Source of the DNA: Tellurirhabdus rosea
GTDB taxonomy: Bacteria; Bacteroidota; Bacteroidia; Cytophagales; Spirosomataceae
Reading direction: 5' to 3'
Length of the DNA: 64,000 nt
NCBI RefSeq assembly: GCF_026278345.1
Contig: NZ_CP111085.1
Location: 756,001-820,000, forward strand
Shown: positions 10,001-17,066 of the stretch, piece after piece
Layout: the number at the start of each line of letters is the position of its first letter
Numbering within the stretch: the first letter of the stretch is position 1
The notes under the pieces: generated by a model
Told to the model about the DNA's origin: nothing
The model's input: only the letters and a program-made list of their open reading frames with translations
Database searches by the model: none
Translations under genes and position numbers: made by a program

Positions 10001-10427
10001 CCGCTACGCTCACGTAAATGTCATCCCAGCCGTCGCCGTTGACATCCGCCACCGAGACGCCCGAGCACCAGCGGTCCGTCTGCACCCCGGCCGCTTCCGT
10101 CACGTCGGTAAAGCGGAAGTCGGACGTTCCGGCGGGCGTTTCGTTGAGGTACAGCCGGCAGCTTTCCTGATTGCCCGTAAAAAACAGGTCCGGTCGGCCG
10201 TCGCGGTTGAAATCGCCCACTCCAACCCCGCCGCCGTTGTAGAAATTCGTAAACGTAAAGGCGTTCAGCGAGTCGGTGGGGGTCAGGTTGTTGGCAAATT
10301 GAATACCGGAATCGTCCGCGGAAACTTTGGTAAAAAGCGGCTCCGGGCGGTTTTTGCACCCGGCCAAAAAGAGGAGGAAAAGATAAATAAACCGCAAGGG
10401 AAGCAAAAGATTACGCGAAGGGCGCAA
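7029..10427 (-). CDS. Giant FG-GAP/VCBS-repeat lipoprotein with ASPIC/UnbV domain (CRTAC1-like)
   Basis: This 1132-residue protein has a lipoprotein signal peptide (FLAGC, Cys24) and about fourteen calcium-binding D-x-N/D-x-D-G motifs, such as GDFNRDGRPD, DVNGDGWDD and DLDGDGDQD. An ASPIC/UnbV segment (VGLGNATAIDSVRMVWPGG) sits in the middle. Such proteins form beta-propeller surface modules. It is third in a minus-strand operon after susC and susD, 54 bases past the susD stop, suggesting a surface role with that transporter. The start is a TTG at 10427 or 10406. The region encoding the first residues coincides with an intergenic repeat at 10389-10474. Confidence 0.85.
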   Translation of the reverse strand: MRPSRNLLLPLRFIYLFLLFLAGCKNRPEPLFTKVSADDSGIQFANNLTPTDSLNAFTFTNFYNGGGVGVGDFNRDGRPDLFFTGNQESCRLYLNETPAGTSDFRFTDVTEAAGVQTDRWCSGVSVADVNGDGWDDIYVSVAAHQALKKSQNLLFINQKTKTPTFREEAAAYGLDYAGFTTQTAFFDYDLDGDLDAFLLNSAPDLQNPNYLRPAINDGTYPSTDRLFRNMTQEKRREGAKKPETASAPLFLDVSSEAGIRYEGLGLGLAISDINGDGYPDIYCSNDFISSDVFYLSNGRDASGKVTFRNATREALAHTSLYGMGVDAADLNNDGRIDLMQLDMLPQDNARQKQMLGAPDYDKKELSQTPQYGYQLQYMRNTFQLNGGNEGPVPTFSELGLLAGIAQTDWSWATLLTDLDGDGQKDIFVTNGYRKNVTDRDFISFNEEFGLFGTDAAREQRRQRMLDKVPEIKLKNYAFRNASRNPADAPAFEDVSEQWGLNELSYANGAAYADLDGDGDQDLIVNNIDEEASLFRNNSRAQTKNAYLTVSFAGPASNPAGIGATLTVWSGGRMQVLEQFPVRGYLSSVQQALVVGLGNATAIDSVRMVWPGGLTETRYRIPVNQRLTFRISDAKPVAPPRLQSTPKLFTPQPAVPGYVHQESDFVDFKTTPALHKMLSRPGAAIAVGDLNGDGFDDLAVGPSYRGSAGYLFFGGANGQFRQKDWMPNTAMEAGAILLFDADNDRDNDLLVVGGGNERPLHVAEAFGPVLYRNDGRGNFSPAAFLPNLTVSSQSVRALDYDRDGDADVLIAGRQVPGQYPLPARSYLLRNDGGRFTDVTEQVAPALMNLGLVCDALPVDLDNDHDEDLVLVGEWMPPTILTNQNGQFQQSANPSLARASGWWNCVAAGDFDGDGDADLLLGNEGLNTFYRASEKEPMLIYGKDFNEDGQFDPIMGYFIGGTRYPALPRESLIQQVIQFRRKYLHYADYAEADFSGLFSEQERQGAYERQVTELRSCYAENRGKGVFTLRPLPGLAQQSPIFGFLIDDFDHDGKPDALATGNFFPNEANMGRQDASKGVLLKGDGRGGFVALGPDRTGFRVPGDARRSYRLRNPTRILTATSNGPLLMHSWKER

Positions 10428-10474
10428 AGAGAACCCCGCGTTTCCTGCGGCATTCCTCTGCGCCCTCGGCGGTT
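10389..10474. repeat. Imperfect inverted repeat of the GCGCAAAG/GGGCGCAGAG type
   Basis: The arms starting AACCGCAAGGG (10389) and ending CCCTCGGCGGTT (10474) are imperfect reverse complements made of the words GCGCA, AGGG and ACGC. The element lies between susD and the FG-GAP gene. Its left arm overlaps the probable start codon and signal-peptide-coding region of the latter. It resembles dispersed intergenic repeats that I know to be common in Bacteroidota, but relatedness is judged by eye only. Confidence 0.6.
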
Positions 10475-10481
10475 AAACAAC

Positions 10482-12020
10482 TTAATAACCCGGGTTCTGG
10501 TCTTTGATATCAATCATAGGATTGTTATCGATTTCAACCTGCGGAATCGGAAGCAGTTCGTGTTTGTTGGCCTGGAAATACGTCAGCGGCTCCGTCTTCA
10601 GCTTCTTGTTCTTCCGCCAGCGGATGATGTCGAAGTTGCGAACCTGCTCGGCGGCCAGCTCGACCATCCGTTCGTGCACGATGGCGTCGAAGACCTCATC
10701 CTTGTTGCGGCACGGATAGTTGCGGGTCGGGTAAGCCGGCATGGCTACCGATGCCCGGGCGCGCACCTGGTTCATCAGCGTGAGGGCGGCGGCGGAGTTT
10801 CCGAGTTCGTTTTCGCATTCGGCGAGCATCAGCAGCACGTCGGCGTAACGCATGATCCGCATGTTGATCCCGCTTTGCTGGTTGCTGGCGTTGGATTTGT
10901 ACATGATGGAATATTTACGCCAGCTCACTTTCAGCGTTCTGCCGGCCACGACCGAAGAATTGCCCTGCACCATGGTCGAGGTGAGCATCGTGTTGCCGTT
11001 GTTGAACCGGTCGCCCTCCGTCCAGTAAGACAAGGCGTAGCGCGGGTCGTCTTTGGCATCGCCTTTGGCGACCGTCTCGTACTCGTTCAGAATCCGGTTG
11101 GACGGAATGACGTTTCGCCACGCGATGGCCGAATACTCCTGCGACCGCACCGTTTCCTCCTGAACGGCGTTCCCGTCGCCGTCGCCACCCCAGTTAAAAG
11201 CCCCGCCCGACGGCATGTAAACCACCTCCAGAATGGATTCCGCGTTGAATTCGCCTTCTTCATTGGTGAGGTCGGCGTAGTTGTCTACCAGCCGGTACAC
11301 GCCCGAGTCGACGATTTTTCGCAGTTCGGTGCGGGCATTGGCGTAGTCGCCCAGTTGCAGGTACGTACGGGCCAGCAGCATCTGGGCAGCGGCTTTGGAA
11401 GCCCGGCCCTGGTTGGCGGCATCGTAGGTCGTAGGCAGGCCCGGCTCGGCGGCTTTCAGGTCGGCGATGACAAAATCGTAAACTTCGCGCTGGGGTGAGC
11501 GCGCCTTGGCTCCGTCCACCGATTTGGCAAACTCCTTATACAAGGGCACACCGCCGAAGAACGTAGCCAGTTCGTAATAAGCCCAGGCGCGCAGAAAACG
11601 GGCCTCGCCCAGCAGCCGGTCGCGCAGGGCGGGCGTAATGCTCTGGACCGTAGGGCCCTTCTCCAGCACCACGTTGGCTCGGTGAATGGTTCGATACCAG
11701 CCGCGCCAGATGCTCGAGGCCAGCGCGTTTCCGGTATCGTGTACACCGATCAGCAGCTGGTTGCGGGGCGTTTCGAGCTGACCGCCGCCCGAGGCCATCT
11801 CGTCGCCGCGCAGGTCGTGGGTAAAGAACCACTCCCGCGAAACGAGGCTATTGGATTGCACCAGAGCGTATATGGAATTGACGCCCGCCGTCAGTTCAGC
11901 GGCGTTATTAAAATAGGTATCAAAGGTTACCCCGTTGGGGTTGATCTGATTCAGGCCGTCTTCGTTGCAACTGATTGCCAGTCCAAGCAACAGGGCTCCG
12001 CAGAGGATCGACTTTTTCAT
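10482..12020 (-). CDS. SusD/RagB-family surface glycan-binding lipoprotein
   Basis: The 512-residue product starts at ATG 12020 (MKKSILCG) with a lipoprotein signal peptide (GLAISC). It continues with the usual SusD opening, DGLNQINPNGVTFDTYFNNAAELTAGVNSIYA. The TPR-like helices follow, with an RFLRAWAYYELATFFGGVPLY-type block broken by the normal variable loop. The C-terminal family signature reads RNFDIIRWRKNK and ends with PIPQVEIDNNP and QNPGY. SusD proteins cap the SusC barrel and hand over glycans or peptides. It follows susC by 116 bases that contain an imperfect hairpin, so the two may be expressed at different levels. The substrate cannot be inferred from sequence. Confidence 0.93.
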   Translation of the reverse strand: MKKSILCGALLLGLAISCNEDGLNQINPNGVTFDTYFNNAAELTAGVNSIYALVQSNSLVSREWFFTHDLRGDEMASGGGQLETPRNQLLIGVHDTGNALASSIWRGWYRTIHRANVVLEKGPTVQSITPALRDRLLGEARFLRAWAYYELATFFGGVPLYKEFAKSVDGAKARSPQREVYDFVIADLKAAEPGLPTTYDAANQGRASKAAAQMLLARTYLQLGDYANARTELRKIVDSGVYRLVDNYADLTNEEGEFNAESILEVVYMPSGGAFNWGGDGDGNAVQEETVRSQEYSAIAWRNVIPSNRILNEYETVAKGDAKDDPRYALSYWTEGDRFNNGNTMLTSTMVQGNSSVVAGRTLKVSWRKYSIMYKSNASNQQSGINMRIMRYADVLLMLAECENELGNSAAALTLMNQVRARASVAMPAYPTRNYPCRNKDEVFDAIVHERMVELAAEQVRNFDIIRWRKNKKLKTEPLTYFQANKHELLPIPQVEIDNNPMIDIKDQNPGY

Positions 12021-12036
12021 ATGCTTAGCAGGTATA

Positions 12037-12138
12037 ATTGAGTGGATGAGCGATTGAGGAATTGAGTGATTTACCAGGCACATTTGGCGTTGCGGCACCG
12101 CCGCTCCATCACCCGTTCACTCAATCGCTCAATGAATT
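12037..12138. repeat. Decayed hairpin between susC and susD (GATTGAGTGA words)
   Basis: GAGCGATTGAG at 12048-12058 pairs exactly with 12120-12130, and GTGAT at 12066-12070 pairs with 12108-12112. A CG-rich loop lies between. The words resemble those of the perfect hairpins at 26707 and 39962. The right arm abuts the susC stop codon (12137-12139). A hairpin here could reduce readthrough from susC into susD or protect the 3' end of the susC message. Confidence 0.55.
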
Positions 12139-15100
12139 AAAATCCCAGGTTAATTCCCATCATGATTGTCCGCGCCTGCGGGTACTGCGCGAAGTCGATG
12201 CCGTTGGTCAGCAGACCGTAGTTCCGCGAGGCCACTTCCGGATCGTAGCCCGTGTAGCGGGTGAAGGTCAGCAGGTTCTGGCTCGACACGTAGATACGCA
12301 GGCGGCTCACCGTGTTGCGGGTCGCCTTGCTGAGGACCGTCGCCGGAATCGTGTAGCCTACGCTCAGGTTCTTCACGCGGAGATACGAGCCATCCTCCAG
12401 GAACCGGTCGGAAGTACGCGAGTTCTGGTTCGGGTCGCCGCTGATAGAGCGCGGTACGTCGGTGTTCGTGTTAGTCGGTGTCCAGGCGTTCAGCACGTCC
12501 GTCGTGGCATTGAACAGGCGCAGCTGTCCCTGCCCAATGACCTTTGTGCCGTTGTAAATCTTGTTGCCCGATACGCCCTGCAGGAACAGCGTAAAGTCGA
12601 AGTTACCGTAGTTTCCGGTCCAGTTGAGGCCGTAGCTGAATTTGGGAATAAAGCTGCCGAGGAACGTCCGGTCGAAGGCATCGACTTTCCCGTCCGGTTT
12701 GCCATCCGGGCCGCTGATATCCTTAAACCGGATGTCGCCCGCGGCGGTCTGGGCGTTCTGGTAGAAAGAAGCCGCGTTGCCGTCGATGGCGTTGAACCGG
12801 TCCACTTCTTCTTTGCTCTGGAAGATTCCGTCCACCACCCAGCCGTAGAACGACTGAATGGGCCGTCCGGCCTCCGTGCGGGTGATATCGAAGCCACCGA
12901 AGTCGCTGTTGTTGCCCGCGTTGATGTTGGCGTTCGGCGTAGCCAGGCTCAGCACCTGGTTGCGTGTCATGTCGAACGTACCGAGCAGGCTCCAGTTGAA
13001 CTTCTTGCCACTGCGGTTGTAACCCGCCGTCAGTTCAAAGCCCCGGTTGCGCATGCTGCCCACGTTGGCCAGCGGGCTTACTGAAAAGCCCATCGATTCG
13101 GGCAGGGGCACGCGTAGCAGCAGGCCGTCCGTCTCCCGGTTATATACCTCGGCGCTCAGCGTAATCTTGTTGCTCAGCAGCGAAGCATCCAGACCGATGT
13201 TGGACATGGTCGTCACCTCCCAGCTCAGGTCGCTGTTTCCCAACTGGTTGAAGTACGAACCAAGCTGCGTGGTGTTTCCAAACGGATAAATGGTGTTGTT
13301 GGCCTGCACCAGCGGCTGCCAGTCGTAGTCGCCGATGGCATTGTAGCCCGTCTGTCCGTAGCTGCCGCGCAGTTTCAGCTCCGTAATAACCGGTACGCTC
13401 TTCAGGAAGCGCTCTTCGCTGATGCGCCAGCCCGCCGATACGGCCGGGAAGGTTCCCCATTTGCGATCCGGCGCAAAGCGGGACGAACCGTCGCGGCGGA
13501 TGGAGGCGCTCAGCAGGTAGCGGCTGGCGAACTCGTAGTTGACGCGGCCCACGTACGAAATAAGCACGTTTTCGGAACGGCCGCTGTTGGTCGCCGGGTT
13601 CGAAATCCCCTGGAGCACCTGGATGTTGTTGTCGGGGCGCTGGCCGTTGGAGTTAACGTTGGTAGAGATACTCCGCTGCTGCTCGGCTACGGCCACGGCA
13701 TTGACGTAGTGCTTGCCGAAGGTCTTGTCGAAGCTCAGCTGGTTGGTCATCACCGTCGAGAAATAGTCGCTCCGGTTGTCGGTGACGGTGGCGAGGGGGC
13801 GGCTGCGGTTACCATCGTTATATATTGGCAGGAAACCGTTAAAGCGGCCGCTGGCATAGTCAGCCCCGTACTGGAAGCGGTAGCGCAGGAAGTCGGTGAA
13901 GCGCACTTCGGCAAACACCGAACCCAGCAGCTTAAAACCGCGATCGACCTGAAACTGCTGCTCCTGTTCGGCTACGCGCAGCGGGTTTTCGGGGTCGGTG
14001 GCGTCCAGACCCTGGGCCGTGGTGCTGAATCCGCCGAGCTTCGTCGGGTCGCGGTCGGGCCAATACGGAATCATCCGCATGATGTTCATCACGAGGCTAC
14101 GGCCGCCGCCGTCGCGCTCCAGACGCCGCCGGTCCGTGGACGCCAGGAACGTCTGCCCGATGGTCAGGAACTTGTTGAACTTATGGTCGGAGTTAACCCG
14201 GAAGCTGTACCGTTTGTAATCGGTAAAGGGCAGAATTCCGTCCTGCTGGAAATAGCCGAACGAGGTGTAGAAACGCGACACCGCATTGCCGCCCGACAGC
14301 GAAACCTGGTGGTCCTGGATCGGGGCCGCCCGGAACATCACGTCCTGCCAGTCGGTATCGGTCTGGGCGAAGGTCTGCGTGGCTCCGTCATAAATCGGCG
14401 TATTCAGGGCTGTAAAGCGACCCGGCACCGGCTGGCCGGAGGCCGTCAGCAGGGCCGTTCCGTAGCGGATGTACTCGTCGCGGTTCAGCAGGTCGAGCTT
14501 GCGCCAGGCCGACTGAGAGCCGTAGTAGGAATCAAAATTAAGGCTCAGCTTCCCGTTGGTGCTGCCTTTTTTGGTCGTAATCAGGATAACGCCGTTGGCC
14601 GCCCGGGAGCCGTAGATGGCCGCCGCGCTGGCGTCCTTGAGCACTTCCAGCGATTCGATGTCCTTGGGGTCGATGTTGTTGAGGCCACCCGCCGGAATGC
14701 CGTCGATGACGTACAGCGGATTGGGGTTCAGGCTGATGGAGCCCACGCCGCGAATCCGGATCACCGGCTCGCTGCCCGGGCTGCTGTTGTTGGTCACCGA
14801 TACCCCCGGCACCCGGCCCTGGAGGGCCTGCGTGGCACTGATGACCGGCAGGGCCTTCAGCTCTTTCGGCGTCACCGATGAAACCGCCCCGGTGAGGGAG
14901 GACTTCTTTTGGGTACCGTAACCGACGACGATGACTTCGCTCAGTGCCTGCTGATCGGCCGTCAGCTGAATGTCGATCACCGAACGATTGTTGACCGGAA
15001 CTTCCTGCCGAACGAAGCCGATATAACTGAACACCAGCGTTACATTCCGGCCGGCTGCCAGCTGGTATTTCCCGTTTTTGTCGGTCGTTGTGCCCCGGGT

Positions 15101-15283
15101 AGTTCCCTTCTCCACGACGTTGACACCGGGCAGCGCCTCGCCGGTTTCGTTAGTAACCGTACCAGAAATCTGTTGCTGGGCCAGCGCCGCCCCGGTCAGG
15201 GTCATCAGCCAGATAATCAACGGTATGCGGATTGGCTTCATCAGCCCTCCGACAAGCCGCCGGGCAAAAGTAAAATGTTTCAT
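12137..15283 (-). CDS. SusC/RagA-family TonB-dependent outer-membrane transporter
   Basis: The 1048-residue protein has a signal peptide ending near AALAQ and a carboxypeptidase-regulatory-like domain (ISGTVTNETGEALPGVNV). The SusC-specific box VVGYGTQKKSSLTGAVSSV opens the plug, which contains VIRIRGVGSI and LEVLKDASAAAIYGSRAANG. A long beta-barrel ends in an aromatic-rich, strand-like C-terminus finishing with phenylalanine. It imports large ligands across the outer membrane using TonB energy, with the SusD protein as lid. An internal Met15 (MKPIRIPL) would give a more compact signal peptide and is an alternative start. It is the first gene of the susC-susD-FG-GAP operon. No ECF sigma/anti-sigma pair is adjacent. 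Confidence 0.95.
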   Translation of the reverse strand: MKHFTFARRLVGGLMKPIRIPLIIWLMTLTGAALAQQQISGTVTNETGEALPGVNVVEKGTTRGTTTDKNGKYQLAAGRNVTLVFSYIGFVRQEVPVNNRSVIDIQLTADQQALSEVIVVGYGTQKKSSLTGAVSSVTPKELKALPVISATQALQGRVPGVSVTNNSSPGSEPVIRIRGVGSISLNPNPLYVIDGIPAGGLNNIDPKDIESLEVLKDASAAAIYGSRAANGVILITTKKGSTNGKLSLNFDSYYGSQSAWRKLDLLNRDEYIRYGTALLTASGQPVPGRFTALNTPIYDGATQTFAQTDTDWQDVMFRAAPIQDHQVSLSGGNAVSRFYTSFGYFQQDGILPFTDYKRYSFRVNSDHKFNKFLTIGQTFLASTDRRRLERDGGGRSLVMNIMRMIPYWPDRDPTKLGGFSTTAQGLDATDPENPLRVAEQEQQFQVDRGFKLLGSVFAEVRFTDFLRYRFQYGADYASGRFNGFLPIYNDGNRSRPLATVTDNRSDYFSTVMTNQLSFDKTFGKHYVNAVAVAEQQRSISTNVNSNGQRPDNNIQVLQGISNPATNSGRSENVLISYVGRVNYEFASRYLLSASIRRDGSSRFAPDRKWGTFPAVSAGWRISEERFLKSVPVITELKLRGSYGQTGYNAIGDYDWQPLVQANNTIYPFGNTTQLGSYFNQLGNSDLSWEVTTMSNIGLDASLLSNKITLSAEVYNRETDGLLLRVPLPESMGFSVSPLANVGSMRNRGFELTAGYNRSGKKFNWSLLGTFDMTRNQVLSLATPNANINAGNNSDFGGFDITRTEAGRPIQSFYGWVVDGIFQSKEEVDRFNAIDGNAASFYQNAQTAAGDIRFKDISGPDGKPDGKVDAFDRTFLGSFIPKFSYGLNWTGNYGNFDFTLFLQGVSGNKIYNGTKVIGQGQLRLFNATTDVLNAWTPTNTNTDVPRSISGDPNQNSRTSDRFLEDGSYLRVKNLSVGYTIPATVLSKATRNTVSRLRIYVSSQNLLTFTRYTGYDPEVASRNYGLLTNGIDFAQYPQARTIMMGINLGF

Positions 15284-15471
15284 AAAATTAGGGGTTAGAA
15301 ATGATAAGGGTAATCTGACGAAAGCAGTTGTCAGAGGAGAATTTTCGCTCCAACCACTCCATTCGGTGAGGAAATATACTCACAAAATACAGGATTATTC
15401 AAAGTCTTGTCGCATACATTTTTCTCCATTAAAGACTTAATTGTAATATTCCATGATAAAATCAATAAAAA

Positions 15472-15497
15472 AGCCCACTGCGTTGTAGCGGTGGGCT
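15472..15497 (-). terminator. Intrinsic terminator of the fasciclin gene
   Basis: AGCCCACTGC and GCGGTGGGCT form a 10-bp stem with one G-T wobble and a 6-base loop. Read on the minus strand, the stem is followed by TTTTTTATTG. It lies 22 bases past the stop of the minus-strand fasciclin gene. Confidence 0.8.
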
Positions 15498-15519
15498 CTC
15501 AAAATTTACTATTCGGTGA

Positions 15520-16299
15520 TTACTTTCCTTTCGCCGAAACGGTGGTGGCGGGCACCAGTACGGTATCAACCGAGTGAACGATGCCGTTGGTGGCCTCGAT
15601 GTCCGGCCAGTTGACCGTGGCCGTGTTGCCGGCGGCGTCCGTAATGGTCACGGCCTCACCCTGTTTGCTGACGGTCAGCGTCTGGCCGGTGACGGTCTTC
15701 AGCTTCTGGCCGTCTTCCAGCTGGTCCGAGGTCAGGCGGCCTTTCACCACGTGTCCGGCTAGCAGCCGCATCAGCCGCTGCTTGGCGGCCGGTTTCATCA
15801 GTTCGTCGAGCGTCCCGGCGGGCAGCTGCTGGAAAGCCGCATCGGTCGGGGCAAATACCGTAAACGGTCCCTTGCCCGAAGCCTGGTCGGTCAGGCCCGC
15901 TACCCGGAGAGCCCGGAACAGGATGGTGTGTTCGCGCGAGCGGGCGGCGCTCAGCGAAAGGTCCCGGCTGGTGGAGCCGCCGCGGCGTTCGCGGCCGTAG
16001 AAGGTGCCGCCCGTCGGGTCGATGGTTCCGGTAGTACTGCCCGCCGCGTTGGTCTGGGTCGAAACGGACGTTCCCGTGCCCGACACCGCGCCCGGCTGCT
16101 GAACGCCGGATTCGGTCGTGGTCGACTTCTGGGTCGTGTCGGTCATGCCCCCCGAAACATTGGTATTCGGCTGCCCGGTTGTGGGGGTCTGCGTAGAGGT
16201 GCCGGGCTGGGTGCCGGTGCCCGTTGTCTGGGCCAGAGAAGGAAGAGAAAACAGCAGCGTCGCTGCCAGCGCCAGTCCGCACAATGCCTGCTTTTTCAT
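15520..16299 (-). CDS. Secreted fasciclin (FAS1) protein with Thr/Gly/Ser-rich linker
   Basis: The start at 16299 (MKKQALCG) gives a clean Sec signal peptide ending at SLAQ. Longer in-frame extensions encode no signal peptide. Residues 21-110 are a low-complexity linker rich in Thr, Gly, Ser and Gln. One FAS1 domain follows, with HTILFRALRVAGL, GPFTVFAPTDAAF and NGIVHSVDTVLVPA. The domain is closely similar to that of the gene at 26807-27604, so the two are paralogues. FAS1 proteins are exported adhesion or matrix proteins; no enzymatic role is expected. It is followed by an intrinsic terminator and is divergent from the FKBP gene. Confidence 0.88.
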   Translation of the reverse strand: MKKQALCGLALAATLLFSLPSLAQTTGTGTQPGTSTQTPTTGQPNTNVSGGMTDTTQKSTTTESGVQQPGAVSGTGTSVSTQTNAAGSTTGTIDPTGGTFYGRERRGGSTSRDLSLSAARSREHTILFRALRVAGLTDQASGKGPFTVFAPTDAAFQQLPAGTLDELMKPAAKQRLMRLLAGHVVKGRLTSDQLEDGQKLKTVTGQTLTVSKQGEAVTITDAAGNTATVNWPDIEATNGIVHSVDTVLVPATTVSAKGK

Positions 16300-16436
16300 A
16301 AGCACGTCGAGGTTAAATAAGGAATGAAACCCGTCCGGGACATTCCCGGACTCGTGGGTAACGCCTTGTTGACTCTGATTATTTCGTCCGCAGCGCCGGA
16401 ACCTATCCATAAACTTATCGTAGAGTCTGAGCCGAA

Positions 16437-16468
16437 TTTGTAACCCTGCCGAAATCCCCCCACCTTTG
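16437..16468 (+). promoter_or_regulatory. Bacteroidota-type promoter for the FKBP gene
   Basis: TTTG at 16437-16440 and CACCTTTG at 16461-16468 are 20 bases apart, matching the -33/-7 layout TTTG-N19-TAnnTTTG except for C in place of T at the first -7 base. The ATG is 22 bases further on. Confidence 0.55.
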
Positions 16469-16490
16469 CCGAAACTTTTTTCTACCAGTT

Positions 16491-16961
16491 ATGCAAATCA
16501 CAAAACACAAAGTGGCAGCTATCCACTATACCCTGCGTGATGATTCGGGCCGGGTGTTGGATTCAAGCGCAGGTCGCGAGCCGCTGTACTATCTGCACGG
16601 CGAAGGCAACCTGATCCCGGGCATGGAGGAAGGGCTGGAAGGCCGCTCAACCGGCGACCACTTCCAACTGACGGTTTCTCCGGATAAAGGATATGGTGAA
16701 CGTGACCCCGAAATGATTCAGGAAGTGCCGATGAGCGCGTTTGGTGGCCAGAAGGTCGAGCCGGGCATGCAGTTTCACGCCAACCATGGCCAGGTGGTGA
16801 CCGTTACCGGCGTCAGCGGCGATACCGTTACCATCGATGCCAACCACCCGCTGGCCGGTCAGCAGCTCAACTTCGATGTCGAAGTCGTTGAAGTCCGGGA
16901 AGCCACCGCCGAAGAAGTAGCCCACGGGCACGTCCACGGCCCGGGCGGAGCGGAACACTAA
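16491..16961 (+). CDS. FKBP-type peptidyl-prolyl cis-trans isomerase, SlyD-like
   Basis: The 156-residue protein has the split FKBP fold of SlyD. An N-terminal FKBP part contains YTLRDDSGRVLDSS and GEGNLIPGMEEGLEG. An insert-in-flap chaperone domain runs over roughly residues 68-120, and the last strand (LNFDVEVVEVR) completes the fold. It isomerises Xaa-Pro bonds and assists folding in the cytoplasm, since there is no signal peptide. The tail has only a few histidines (HGHVHGPGGAEH) and not the long metal-binding tail of E. coli SlyD. It is a single gene that converges on trehalase, with a perfect 42-bp hairpin in between. Confidence 0.9.
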   Translation: MQITKHKVAAIHYTLRDDSGRVLDSSAGREPLYYLHGEGNLIPGMEEGLEGRSTGDHFQLTVSPDKGYGERDPEMIQEVPMSAFGGQKVEPGMQFHANHGQVVTVTGVSGDTVTIDANHPLAGQQLNFDVEVVEVREATAEEVAHGHVHGPGGAEH

Positions 16962-16964
16962 TTC

Positions 16965-17066
16965 AGTTAAGAGTTAAAAATTAAAAGTTAAAAGTAGAGC
17001 TCCGCTAGGCCAGAAATCTGAATCAGCGGAGCTCTACTTTTAACTTTTAATTTTTAACTCTTAACT
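16965..17066. repeat. Perfect 42-bp hairpin, TTAAAAATTAAAAG family (copy 2)
   Basis: Arms at 16965-17006 and 17025-17066 are exact reverse complements over 42 bases, ending in GAGCTCCGCT at the loop side. The 18-base loop contains CAGAA, two bases, then CTGAAT, as in copy 1 at 3484-3581. It lies between two convergent genes. Its right arm runs into the trehalase stop codon (17061-17063), so it can terminate both transcripts. Confidence 0.9.

Noticed and set aside
13709-14881. Long plus-strand frame across the SusC gene
   Set aside because: It is antisense to well-conserved SusC plug and barrel sequence and has no signal peptide or motifs.
15284-15420. Promoter of susC with -33 CTTTG and TATTTTG
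   Set aside because: The spacing is only about 10 bases and the -7 element lacks one base, so it does not fit the consensus well enough to list.
16965-17066. MITE with target-site duplication
   Set aside because: Flanking bases do not form a duplicated target site and there are no known transposase ends; a mobile origin is possible but not shown.
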